A stretch of 64,000 nucleotides of DNA from assembly GCA_902491395.1 (NCBI GenBank), contig CABUHO010000010.1, positions 1 through 64,000 of the forward strand, given 5' to 3'. The notes beneath the pieces are model-generated. The model was given only the letters and a program-made list of their open reading frames with translations. It was not told where the DNA came from and did not search any database. This document shows, in pieces, positions 49,342 to 57,417 of the stretch. This DNA comes from an uncultured Collinsella sp. GTDB taxonomy: Bacteria > Actinomycetota > Coriobacteriia > Coriobacteriales > Coriobacteriaceae. The translations under genes were made by a program, and so were the position numbers. Within the stretch, counting starts at the first letter, position 1. Each line of letters opens with the position of its first letter.

Positions 49342-50817
49342 ATGGCATCAGACGTTCGCGTCCGCTTTGCACCCTCACCCACGGGCAAGCTGCACATCGG
49401 CGGCGCCCGCACCGCTATCTATAACTGGGCTTTTGCCCGCGCAAACGGCGGCACGTTCATCCTGCGCATCGACGACACCGACCCCACCCGTTCCACCGAC
49501 GAGAACACGCAGATCATCTTGCGCGCCATGCGTTGGCTGGGCCTGGACTGGGACGAGGGTCCCGAGGTGGGCGGCGACTATGGCCCCTACGCCCAGACCG
49601 AGCGCCTGGACCTGTACAAGCAGGCCGCCCAGAAGCTTTGGGACGAGGGCAAGGCCTATCCCTGCTTCTGCACCAAGGAGCAGCTCGATGCCGACCGCAA
49701 GGCCGCGCAGGAGCGTAAGGACCCCTTCCAGGGCTATCAGCGCCGTTGCCGCGATCTTGATCCCGAGGAGGCCCGCCGTCGCATCGAGGCCGGCGAGTCC
49801 TACGTCCTGCGCATCAAGGTGCCCGAGGACCGCGGCGACGTCGTCATTCACGATGCCGTCCACGGCGAGGTGACCTTCGACGCCAAGGAGCTCGACGACT
49901 TTGTCATCTTCCGCTCCGATGGCACGCCCACGTACAACTTCGCGACCGTCGTCGACGACGCCATGATGAAGATCACCCATGTCATCCGCGGCGACGACCA
50001 CCTCTCCAACACCCCGCGTCAGGTCATGGTCTACGAGGCCCTCGGCGCCCCCGTGCCCACGTTCGCCCACATCTCCATGATCCTGGGCGCCGACGGCAAG
50101 AAGCTCTCCAAGCGCCATGGCGCCACCTCGGTGGAGGAGTACCGCGACGCCGGTTACCTGTCCGACGCCTTCGTCAACTACCTGGCGCTGCTCGGCTGGT
50201 CGCTCGACGGCGAGACCACAATCATCCCGCGCGATGTCCTGGCCAGCAAGTTCTCGCTCGACCGCATCTCCAAGAACCCGGCGACCTTCGACCCCAAGAA
50301 ACTCGACTGGGTCAACGCCGAGTACATCAACGGCATGTCCGATGCCCAGTTTGCCGACGAGATCATGGTCCCCGAGCTGCACGAGGCGGGTCTCATCGAG
50401 GGCAACGTCGAGTACGGCGAGGACTGGATCGACGCGCTTGCCGCCATCGTCAAGCCGCGCACCAAGATGCCGGCCGACGCCGTGACCGTCGCCGCTCCCA
50501 TCTTCGCTACGGCCGAGACGCTCGAGTATGACGAGAAATCCGTCAACAAGGGCCTGGCTAAGGAAGGCATGGGCGCCATTCTGGATGCCGCCAAGGCCGC
50601 GCTCGAGGGCGTGGACAAGTGGACTGCCGAGGCCATCGACGCCGCGCTTGAGCCGCTGCCCGAGCAGATGGACCTTAAGAAGCGCGTGGTGTTCCAGGCC
50701 GTGCGCGTCGCCGTCTGCGGCAACATGGTGAGCCCTCCGCTGGGCGAGACCATGGCGCTCGTCGGCCGCGACGACTGCCTGGCGCGCATCGACCGCGCCC
50801 GCACGATGGCGCTGTAG
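49342..50817 (+). CDS. gltX: Glutamyl-tRNA synthetase
   Basis: A 491-residue class I synthetase charging tRNA-Glu. The HIGH-type motif is in RFAPSPTGKLHIGGARTAI (about 7-25) and the KMSKS-type motif is KLSKRHG (about 254-260). GAGGAG lies seven bases before the ATG at 49342; the frame is open upstream to 49186 but that part runs into the palindrome. Whether it is discriminating or also charges tRNA-Gln depends on whether gatCAB or glnS exists elsewhere. Confidence 0.95.
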   Translation: MASDVRVRFAPSPTGKLHIGGARTAIYNWAFARANGGTFILRIDDTDPTRSTDENTQIILRAMRWLGLDWDEGPEVGGDYGPYAQTERLDLYKQAAQKLWDEGKAYPCFCTKEQLDADRKAAQERKDPFQGYQRRCRDLDPEEARRRIEAGESYVLRIKVPEDRGDVVIHDAVHGEVTFDAKELDDFVIFRSDGTPTYNFATVVDDAMMKITHVIRGDDHLSNTPRQVMVYEALGAPVPTFAHISMILGADGKKLSKRHGATSVEEYRDAGYLSDAFVNYLALLGWSLDGETTIIPRDVLASKFSLDRISKNPATFDPKKLDWVNAEYINGMSDAQFADEIMVPELHEAGLIEGNVEYGEDWIDALAAIVKPRTKMPADAVTVAAPIFATAETLEYDEKSVNKGLAKEGMGAILDAAKAALEGVDKWTAEAIDAALEPLPEQMDLKKRVVFQAVRVAVCGNMVSPPLGETMALVGRDDCLARIDRARTMAL

Positions 50818-50840
50818 TAGACGCGCAAACGCATGTATCC

Positions 50841-50866
50841 GAGCCCCGTTCCCTCGAGCGGGGCTC
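50841..50866 (+). terminator. gltX terminator
   Basis: GAGCCCCG (50841-50848) pairs with CGGGGCTC (50859-50866); TTGTTT follows. Confidence 0.7.
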
Positions 50867-50893
50867 TTGTTTCTGTACCGATGAGTGGGTTGC

Positions 50894-50995
50894 TGGGACA
50901 AAATAATCAGTAGTGTTTGTCCCATGTTCGAGTGACGCAACGAGCTCGACACTCGTATCGGCCATGGGACAAACTCTACTGATTATTTTGTCCCA
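50894..50995. repeat. Palindromic element with 33-bp arms of nested GGGACAAA repeats
   Basis: Arms 50894-50926 and 50963-50995 (33 bp, one mismatch) around a 36-base core. Each arm is itself an inverted repeat (TGGGACAAA at one end, TTTGTCCCA at the other). Located between gltX and priA. Confidence 0.85.
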
Positions 50996-51027
50996 CCCCT
51001 TTCAGGTCCGTTCGTTAGAGGTGGTGT

Positions 51028-53481
51028 ATGGCTCAACAACTGTCGCTGTTTGGTTCGCCGGAACCGGAGGAGACTCCGGTGAAGCCCGTGCTTGCCGCTG
51101 CCTCGGCTCAGCCTAAGCCTGCACCTGAGCCCATTGCCGCCTACGCGAACGTTGTCCTTGACATTCCCACCCGCGCGCTGTCCGAGCCGTTTGCTTACGG
51201 CATTGCGCAGTCCCTTGCTAATGAGGCCCAGATCGGGTCTACGGTCCTGGTCCACTTTGGTAACCGTGCCGCCGCGGGCTATATTGTCGACATTGCGCCT
51301 GGGCTGGGCGACCTGCAGGGCAACAACGTCCTCGACCCTTCGCGCATTAAGCCCGTCGAAGCTATTCTTAGCAAACCGCTCTTTACCGCCGAAGCCGCCC
51401 GTATCGCATGCTGGATGAGCCGCGAGTACGTCGCAACGCTTTCCGAGTGCCTGCGCCTGTTCTTGCCTCCGGGCGGCAGCCCGCGCGTGGTCAAGGGTGA
51501 CGACGGCGTGTGGACGGTTGAACGTCCCGCCGTCAAGCCAATCCAAAACCGCTGGGTCATGCTCACGCCCGAGGGTTTCGACTATACGCCGCCCAAGACT
51601 GCAGTTCGCCAGCGTCAGCTCATTGAGGCGCTCCAGTGCGGCCCGGTCACGACGCGCGACCTCAACCTTCTCTATAACAGCATGTCGGCGACCATCAAGG
51701 CGCTCGAAAAACGCGGCGTCGTGGTTGTGGAGGAGCGCCGCGCCTGGCGTGGATGCAGCGAGCAGACCACGCTGTCCTCGGCAAGCGGCAAGGCGCCGGT
51801 CGCACTTACCAACGGCCAGCAGCAGGCGCTCGCGCAGATTGAGCGCGCCCGTCTTGACGCCCACGGAGACGTGGTCCTTGTCGACGGCGTCACCGGCTCC
51901 GGCAAAACCGAGGTGTACCTCTCCGCCATCGAGCGCGTGCTCGCAGCCGGTCGCTCGGCGTGCGTGCTTGTGCCCGAGATCTCGCTGACGGCCCAAACCG
52001 TCGGCCGCTTTCGCTCGCGCTTTGGTGAGACGGTCGCCGTGTTCCATTCGCGCCTTTCGGCCGGCGAGCGCCTGGACCAGTGGGATATGGTCGCCAGCGG
52101 TGCCGCGCGCGTGGTCGTGGGCGCCCGCTCGGCGCTCTTTTGCCCGCTTGACGACCTGGGCCTCATCATCATCGACGAGGAGCACGAGACCAGCTATAAG
52201 CAAGGCTCCAGCCCGCGTTACCACGCGCGCGAGGTGGCGGCTGAGATGGCGCGGCGCTACCGCTGCCCGCTCGTGTTGGGCTCCGCCACGCCTTCTGCTG
52301 AGGCCCTCCATCGCTGCCGCCGTGGCACGTATAACGGTGCCACCTGGACGCGCGTCGAGATGCCCGAGCGCCCGGGACACGCAGTCCTGCCGACGGTTCG
52401 GATCGCCGACCTGCGCCGTGAGTTCTCGCACGGCAGTCGTTCCATGTTCTCAAAACCGCTGATGGAGGGCCTGGAGCGTGTGGTCGAGCGCCGCGAGAAG
52501 GCCGTGCTGCTGCATAACCGCCGTGGCTTTGCGCCGTTTCTGATGTGCCGCGAATGCGGCTGCGTGCCCACCTGCAACCACTGCTCCACCGCGCTTACGT
52601 ATCACGAGCGCACACACACGCTGCAGTGCCACACCTGCGGTTCGTCTTGGCGCGTGCAGCCGTATCCCGCGCCCACGAGCCGTTGCCCCAAATGTGGCAG
52701 TCGCTACCTGGCAAAAATGGGTCTGGGCACTCAACAGATCGAGGACGCGCTGCACCAGATGCTTCCCGAGGACGTCGCCATTATTCGCATGGATGCCGAT
52801 TCCACGCGCGGCAAGGATGCGCACAAAAAGCTGCTCGAGCAGTTCGATGCGGCCGATTGCGCCGTGCTGCTGGGCACCCAGATGATCGCCAAGGGCCTCG
52901 ACTTTCCCGAGGTCACGCTCGTGGGCGTGGTCAATGCCGACTTCGCCCTCAAGCTGCCGGACTTCCGCGCAGGGGAGCGCGCCTACGACCTGCTGGAACA
53001 GGTGGCGGGCCGCGCAGGTCGCGGCGATCGCCCCGGCGAGGTCATCATCCAGACCTACCTGCCCGAGGATCCGGTCATTCGCGCCGTCGCCGAGCACGAT
53101 CGTTCGATCTTTACCGACTTCGACCTGGACCAGCGTCGCGACGCCCTATATCCGCCGTTCGTGCGCCTAGTCAACATTTTGGTATGGTCGGCGAACCGAG
53201 ACGACGCGCAAGACTACATCGGGCGCATCGCAAAGCTCCTTAAGCGCCGCTGGCACGCCGCCGCCCCTGATTTTTTGCGGGCGGGGAGTGTCGTGCCGCA
53301 GGTGCTAGGCCCGGCTTCGTGTGTAATCGAGAGAGCCAAGGACCGTTACCGCTTCCATCTGCTTGTAAAGTCGCCGGTAGGGTACCATGTCTCTGACGAT
53401 ATCGACGCCTGCCTCAAAGAGGCGGGCTCCGTGCGCGGCGTGAGCGTGAGCGTTGACGTCGATGCCTATGATTTGATGTAA
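51028..53481 (+). CDS. priA: Primosomal protein N' (replication restart helicase PriA)
   Basis: An 817-residue superfamily 2 helicase that reloads the replisome at abandoned forks. The N-terminal DNA-binding domain is preceded by a Pro-rich segment of 35 residues. Walker A is VTGSGKTE (about 290), the DEEH box follows (about 386), and the zinc-binding region has repeated CxxC pairs (CRECGCVPTCNHC, CHTCG, CPKCG, about 510-560). GVGNADF-like helicase motif V and QVAGRAGRG motif VI are intact, so the helicase should be active. Followed by def after 18 bases, a common order (priA-def-fmt-rsmB). Confidence 0.95.
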   Translation: MAQQLSLFGSPEPEETPVKPVLAAASAQPKPAPEPIAAYANVVLDIPTRALSEPFAYGIAQSLANEAQIGSTVLVHFGNRAAAGYIVDIAPGLGDLQGNNVLDPSRIKPVEAILSKPLFTAEAARIACWMSREYVATLSECLRLFLPPGGSPRVVKGDDGVWTVERPAVKPIQNRWVMLTPEGFDYTPPKTAVRQRQLIEALQCGPVTTRDLNLLYNSMSATIKALEKRGVVVVEERRAWRGCSEQTTLSSASGKAPVALTNGQQQALAQIERARLDAHGDVVLVDGVTGSGKTEVYLSAIERVLAAGRSACVLVPEISLTAQTVGRFRSRFGETVAVFHSRLSAGERLDQWDMVASGAARVVVGARSALFCPLDDLGLIIIDEEHETSYKQGSSPRYHAREVAAEMARRYRCPLVLGSATPSAEALHRCRRGTYNGATWTRVEMPERPGHAVLPTVRIADLRREFSHGSRSMFSKPLMEGLERVVERREKAVLLHNRRGFAPFLMCRECGCVPTCNHCSTALTYHERTHTLQCHTCGSSWRVQPYPAPTSRCPKCGSRYLAKMGLGTQQIEDALHQMLPEDVAIIRMDADSTRGKDAHKKLLEQFDAADCAVLLGTQMIAKGLDFPEVTLVGVVNADFALKLPDFRAGERAYDLLEQVAGRAGRGDRPGEVIIQTYLPEDPVIRAVAEHDRSIFTDFDLDQRRDALYPPFVRLVNILVWSANRDDAQDYIGRIAKLLKRRWHAAAPDFLRAGSVVPQVLGPASCVIERAKDRYRFHLLVKSPVGYHVSDDIDACLKEAGSVRGVSVSVDVDAYDLM

Positions 53482-53499
53482 CAAACCGAAAGGATGGCC

Positions 53500-54036
53500 A
53501 TGGAAGCCAACGGAATCGTATTGTCGCCCGACCCTCGTCTGCGCCAGGAGTGCGCCGTCATTGAGGAGATCACCCCGGCGATCGAGGCACTTGCCGAGAA
53601 GATGAAGAAGATGATGTTCGAGAACGGCGGCTGCGGCCTGGCTGCCCCGCAGATCGGCGAGCTCATTCAGCTCGTCACCATCGACTGCGACTACAGCGAC
53701 AAGAACGACTACGACCCGTACGTTCTCATCAATCCCGTGATTGTCGAGCAAAGCGACCACCTCGTTCCGTTTAGCGAGGGCTGCCTGTCCATCCCTGGCA
53801 TTAGCTGCGAGATCGAGCGTCCCGATCATGTCGTCGTCGAGGCGTATGACCTGGACGCAAACCTGATTCGCTATGAGGCTTCGGGCGACCTGTTCTGCGT
53901 GTGCCTGCAGCACGAGATCGATCACCTGCACGGCAATACCATGTTCGAGCGACTGAAGCCCATGCAGAGGCTCAAGGCCGTCAAGGAGTACCAGGACGCC
54001 CTGGCCCGCGGCGCTCGACCGGGCGAGACGGAGTAG
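53500..54036 (+). CDS. def: Peptide deformylase
   Basis: A 178-residue metalloenzyme removing the formyl group from nascent proteins. All three motifs are present: GCGLAAPQIGE (about 44-54), EGCLSIPG with the metal Cys (about 94), and QHEIDHLHG with two metal His (about 138 and 142). AAAGG lies six bases before the ATG at 53500; the ATG at 53494 is too close. It is the second gene of the priA-def-fmt-rsmB set, interrupted here by a 321-base spacer with a palindrome. Confidence 0.96.
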   Translation: MEANGIVLSPDPRLRQECAVIEEITPAIEALAEKMKKMMFENGGCGLAAPQIGELIQLVTIDCDYSDKNDYDPYVLINPVIVEQSDHLVPFSEGCLSIPGISCEIERPDHVVVEAYDLDANLIRYEASGDLFCVCLQHEIDHLHGNTMFERLKPMQRLKAVKEYQDALARGARPGETE

Positions 54037-54044
54037 GTTTGTCC

Positions 54045-54140
54045 GTCCCCGGGGCGCCCGCCTATATCATCCCGTGCTCAAACATTCTCGCTGCGCTGCG
54101 AAACTGCGCGCGGGACGATATAGGCGGGCGCCCCGGGGAC
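54045..54140. repeat. Very GC-rich palindromic element
   Basis: Arms 54045-54074 and 54111-54140 (30 bp, one mismatch) around a 36-base core. The core includes CTCGCTGCG and GCGAA, loosely like the core of 50894-50995 on the other strand. It separates def from fmt. Confidence 0.85.
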
Positions 54141-54216
54141 TACGTTGCCGCTGCTTGTCTCGCCCGGGTGTCGTCGGGCCAGGGAGGGGCGTCTTCGCTG
54201 ATAATTGCTTTGTTGG

Positions 54217-54245
54217 AAGAGCTGCTTTTATTGCGGCTCTTTCTT
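54217..54245 (+). terminator. Terminator before fmt
   Basis: AAGAGCTGC (54217-54225) pairs with GCGGCTCTT (54233-54241); TTTATT loop and a T-rich tail. A T-rich, promoter-like stretch of about 100 bases follows up to fmt. Confidence 0.55.
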
Positions 54246-54357
54246 TGGTTTTGGGTATATTTGTTCTTGTTGAATTGTTATTGCGGATGGGCTGGTGACT
54301 TGGCTTTCCGCAGTTATTTGTAGCCGTCTCGGCTTTGGTTGAGGGGAGACGTCCTTT

Positions 54358-55278
54358 ATGCGTATTGTGTTTATGGGTACGCCTGATTTTGCTGTGCCTT
54401 CGCTGACTTCGCTTGTTGCGGCTGGGAACGAGATTGCGCTTGTTGTTACTCGTCCCGATGCTGTTCGTGGGCGTGGTAAGAAGCTTGAGCCTTCTCCTGT
54501 TAAGGCCAAGGCACTCGAGCTTGGCCTGCCGGTTGTTGAGGCTAATCGTATGACGCCTGAGGTCGTTGAGGCGCTCCAAGCTGCCCACGCTGACATTTTC
54601 TGTGTGGCTGCTTATGGCTGCATTTTGCCTGATGACGTGCTGCATATGGCACCGCTCGGCATTGTGAATGTTCATGCTTCCTTGCTGCCTCGTTGGCGTG
54701 GCGCCGCTCCTATTCAGCGTGCCATTCTTGCTGGTGATGAGGTTGCTGGCGTTTCTATCATGCGCATCGGGCATGGCGTGGATACTGGGGCTTATTGTGC
54801 TCAGGCCTCCACGTCGGTTGCCGGTAAGCATGCCGAGGCGCTGACCATGGAGCTTGCTGAACTTGGCGGCAAATTGCTTGCCGATACGCTTCCTTCGCTT
54901 GCCGATGGCGCCGCTGTGTGGACTGAACAGGATGAGTCGCTCGTCACTCATGCTGCCAAGATTTCTAAGCAGGAGATGCGTCTGGATCCTCAGATGGCGG
55001 CGCTTGATTGCGTGCGCCATGTGCTGGCTTCGTCCGATACCGCGCCTGCTCGTTGCGTGATTGCCGGTAAGACCGTGCGCGTGCTCGATGCTGCGGCGGC
55101 TGATGTGTCGCTCGGCGAGTGTCAGGTTCTCGTTAAGGCCAAGCGTGTTTACCTTGGCCTTTCTGATGGCTCGGTTGAACTGCTCGAGGTTAAGCCTGAT
55201 GGCAAGCGTGCTATGACTGCTTCTGCTTGGGCTGCTGGCCTGCAGGGTGCCGATCTTATCTGGGGTGTTTTGTCATGA
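54358..55278 (+). CDS. fmt: Methionyl-tRNA formyltransferase
   Basis: A 306-residue enzyme that formylates initiator Met-tRNA using 10-formyltetrahydrofolate. The catalytic region reads NVHASLLPRWRGAAPIQ, preceded by FMGTPDFAVPSL at the N-terminus and followed by GVDTGAY. The first two thirds uses many T-ending codons, unlike most neighbours. AGGGGAGAC precedes the ATG. Its end overlaps rsmB by four bases, so the two are coupled. Confidence 0.95.
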   Translation: MRIVFMGTPDFAVPSLTSLVAAGNEIALVVTRPDAVRGRGKKLEPSPVKAKALELGLPVVEANRMTPEVVEALQAAHADIFCVAAYGCILPDDVLHMAPLGIVNVHASLLPRWRGAAPIQRAILAGDEVAGVSIMRIGHGVDTGAYCAQASTSVAGKHAEALTMELAELGGKLLADTLPSLADGAAVWTEQDESLVTHAAKISKQEMRLDPQMAALDCVRHVLASSDTAPARCVIAGKTVRVLDAAAADVSLGECQVLVKAKRVYLGLSDGSVELLEVKPDGKRAMTASAWAAGLQGADLIWGVLS

Positions 55279-56675
55279 GCAAGCTGTCTCCCGCGCGCAA
55301 GCTTGCGCTCGATGTGCTGATGGAGGCCGATCGTCGCGGCATGTATGCGCGCGACGTACTGTCCTCTCGCGCATCGGCCAAGGCTATTGACCAGCGCGAT
55401 TCCGCTTTTGCCGCCCGCTTGGCGCTGGGCGTGGCCGCCACGCAGGGTATTTTGGACGAGCTGCTCGATCAGTTTCTTGATAAGCCCAAAAAGGTTGCGC
55501 CGCGTGTTCGCATGGCGCTTCGTATCTCGGCCTTCGAGATGCTCTATCTGCATACGCCTGGCCGCGTTGCCGTGAGTCAGGGTGTTGAGCTGGTTCGCAG
55601 TGGTGCTAAGTCCGCCGCTGGCTTGGCCAATGCTGTACTGCATAAGGTTGCGGACAATGTTGAGGACTTTGCTACTGCGTCCGATGTGGATGAGTCCGAG
55701 CGCCGTTTGGTTCGTCTGTCTCGCCTGATGGGCTTGCCGCGCTGGCTGTGCGCTCGCATTATGGCGTCGTTTGACACGCCAGAGGGTGCGCTTAACTTTG
55801 CCGGCAATTTGGCCCCCGCACCGCTGGCCCTGCATGAGAACGCCTTTGCGACTAAGCCCGATCCGTATATCTCGCAGCTCGTCGCGCCTGTCTTCCCTGG
55901 CTGCCATGCTCCGGTCGATGCTCAGGTTACGGTTTCGTCGGGCGTATTTGAGCGTGCTGCTGCCGTGGCCTCGGACCTTAACGCCCAGCTTATCGCCACA
56001 GCTGCCACGCGCCCTGGTAGCTGCCTTGAGATTGGAGCCGGTCGCGGTACCAAGACATATGTGATGATGTGCCAGGCCAAGCGTGCGGGCTATGAGCGTC
56101 AGCATACGGCGCTCGATCTGCATGATCGCAAGTGCGATCTGAATCTCGCTCGCCTGCATAAGGCCGGTATTCAGGGCGTTCGTACGGTTTCGGGTGATGC
56201 CTGCGAGCTTGATGAGGTGCTCACATCGTTTGATGCCATGCTTGGCGAGCCGGTTAAGTTCGACACAGTCTTTATCGATGCGCCGTGCTCTGGCACCGGA
56301 ACCATGCGTCGTCATCCCGAGATCCCGTGGCGCCTGACCGAAAAGGATGTGACGGTTGAGCTGCCCAAGCTGCAGCTGACGATGCTCAAGGAAGCCGCTG
56401 CGCGCGTGGCTGCTGGTGGCGAGCTCATCTATGCAACATGCTCGCTCTTCGACGAGGAGAACACGCAGGTCGTGGAAGCGTTCCTAAACTCTCCCGAGGG
56501 CACCGGTTTTAGCCCGGAGCCGCTCTCCGAGGCACAGATTCTGCAACTCCCCGAGTTCGATCAGGCCAAGAAGCTCGTCTCCGTACGCCAAAACGACCGA
56601 GGCCTCTTCCAAAGCGTCCCCATAAACGCCGATTCCTACGACGGTCACTTTTGCGCCCGCCTAATCCACCAGTAA
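55275..56675 (+). CDS. rsmB: 16S rRNA (cytosine-C5) methyltransferase RsmB
   Basis: A 466-residue protein with an N-terminal NusB-like RNA-binding domain (about 1-135) and a C-terminal SAM-dependent methyltransferase domain. The SAM motif is CLEIGAGRGTKT, and the two catalytic cysteines lie in DAPCSGTGTMRRHP (about 338) and YATCSLF (about 389). Methylates C967-equivalent. ATG at 55275 inside the fmt end. Confidence 0.94.
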   Translation: MSKLSPARKLALDVLMEADRRGMYARDVLSSRASAKAIDQRDSAFAARLALGVAATQGILDELLDQFLDKPKKVAPRVRMALRISAFEMLYLHTPGRVAVSQGVELVRSGAKSAAGLANAVLHKVADNVEDFATASDVDESERRLVRLSRLMGLPRWLCARIMASFDTPEGALNFAGNLAPAPLALHENAFATKPDPYISQLVAPVFPGCHAPVDAQVTVSSGVFERAAAVASDLNAQLIATAATRPGSCLEIGAGRGTKTYVMMCQAKRAGYERQHTALDLHDRKCDLNLARLHKAGIQGVRTVSGDACELDEVLTSFDAMLGEPVKFDTVFIDAPCSGTGTMRRHPEIPWRLTEKDVTVELPKLQLTMLKEAAARVAAGGELIYATCSLFDEENTQVVEAFLNSPEGTGFSPEPLSEAQILQLPEFDQAKKLVSVRQNDRGLFQSVPINADSYDGHFCARLIHQ

Positions 56676-56688
56676 TACGGAGCCCTAC

Positions 56689-56769
56689 GGGTAGCTAATT
56701 TGGGACGGGGCTTTTTTGACTACCCTGCAAGTGGGTAGTCAAAAAAGCCCCGTCCCAAATTAGCTACCC
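56689..56769. repeat. 37-bp perfect palindrome (GGGACGGGG head)
   Basis: Perfect 37-bp arms (56689-56725 with 56733-56769) around a 7-base loop; each arm has a run of six T or A, so the structure can also terminate rsmB. First of three palindromes in the 417-base gap before fmdB. Confidence 0.92.
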
Positions 56770-56791
56770 TGCGCCTTAGGCCGACCTGCTT

Positions 56792-56951
56792 GCCACGAAA
56801 TGGGCCTATCTACTACGTTTAACCGAGTACCCTCGACCATGCCGAATTTCGCGAAAACAAAACCGCAGGTAGACGGCTTGTCGATTTTTGGAAAATGCCG
56901 GTATGGTCGACCCATGGGACTCAAACGTAGTAAATAGGCCGGTTTCGTGGC
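56792..56951. repeat. 160-bp composite palindrome with inner CGACCAT repeat
   Basis: Outer arms 56792-56820 and 56923-56951 (29 bp, three mismatches). Inner arms TCGACCATGCCG (56833-56844) and CGGTATGGTCGA (56899-56910). The central 54 bases contain no obvious pairing. No open frame of interest. Confidence 0.8.
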
Positions 56952-56964
56952 GCGGGCCTCAGAT

Positions 56965-57027
56965 GGTGCATTGGGGTCAGGTTTATTTGCACCAACCTGG
57001 TGCAGGCTAACCTGACCCCAATGCACC
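56965..57027. repeat. Palindrome with GGGGTCAGGTT head
   Basis: Perfect 19-bp arms (56965-56983 with 57009-57027) plus an inner GCACCA/TGGTGC pair around a 3-base loop. The head ATTGGGGTCAGGTT is of the type found on REP sequences served by Y1 transposases in other bacteria. Confidence 0.85.
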
Positions 57028-57045
57028 AAATGGTTGACATTGCAT

Positions 57046-57082
57046 TAAAAAGCGGCCCCGCGATTGGTGTTGGTCGCGGGGC
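57046..57082 (-). terminator. fmdB terminator
   Basis: GCCCCGCG (57055-57062) pairs with CGCGGGGC (57075-57082); on the minus strand it is followed by a T-run (AAAA at 57047-57051 on the plus strand). Confidence 0.75.
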
Positions 57083-57092
57083 TGATTGGTTT

Positions 57093-57329
57093 CTAGTGGC
57101 TGTGCGGGCAGTTGGCGCAGCAGCCACTCGTGGCGCTGGTGCTGGAGCCGCCGCTTCGCTGGTCGGTGTTGTAGAAGCCACTACCCTCAAACTTGATGCC
57201 GCTGGCCGAGAACGTCTTGGCCGCCGGGGCACCGCAGCTCGGGCACACGACCTCGGGAGTCTCGGACATGGGATGCTCAACCTCAAACACGTTGCCGCAG
57301 CTCGAGCACTTGTAATCGTAGCGCGCCAT
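57093..57329 (-). CDS. FmdB-family zinc ribbon protein
   Basis: A 78-residue protein with a rubredoxin-like zinc ribbon: CSSCG (about 8-12) and CPSCG (about 29-33). The family is regulatory or structural and poorly defined. The last 25 residues are Ser/Thr-rich and end CCANCPHSH, a second possible metal site. AAGGAAG precedes the ATG. Lone gene between the palindrome cluster and malQ fusion gene. Confidence 0.8.
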   Translation of the reverse strand: MARYDYKCSSCGNVFEVEHPMSETPEVVCPSCGAPAAKTFSASGIKFEGSGFYNTDQRSGGSSTSATSGCCANCPHSH

Positions 57330-57351
57330 AATACTTCCTTTTCAGCACAAA

Positions 57352-57373
57352 GCGGGCAGATTACTCTGCCCGC
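57352..57373 (-). terminator. Terminator-like hairpin after the amylase fusion gene
   Basis: GCGGGCAG and CTGCCCGC with a 6-base loop; TTTG follows on the minus strand. It sits between the fusion gene and fmdB. Confidence 0.55.
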
Positions 57374-57417
57374 AAAAATTCAAACGTCTGTAACTGTACC
57401 CTATATCGGGCGTTTTA

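Noticed and set aside
53901..54323. Frame extending from def through the GC-rich palindrome
   Set aside because: It is out of frame with def and driven by the palindrome; the translated sequence is not protein-like.
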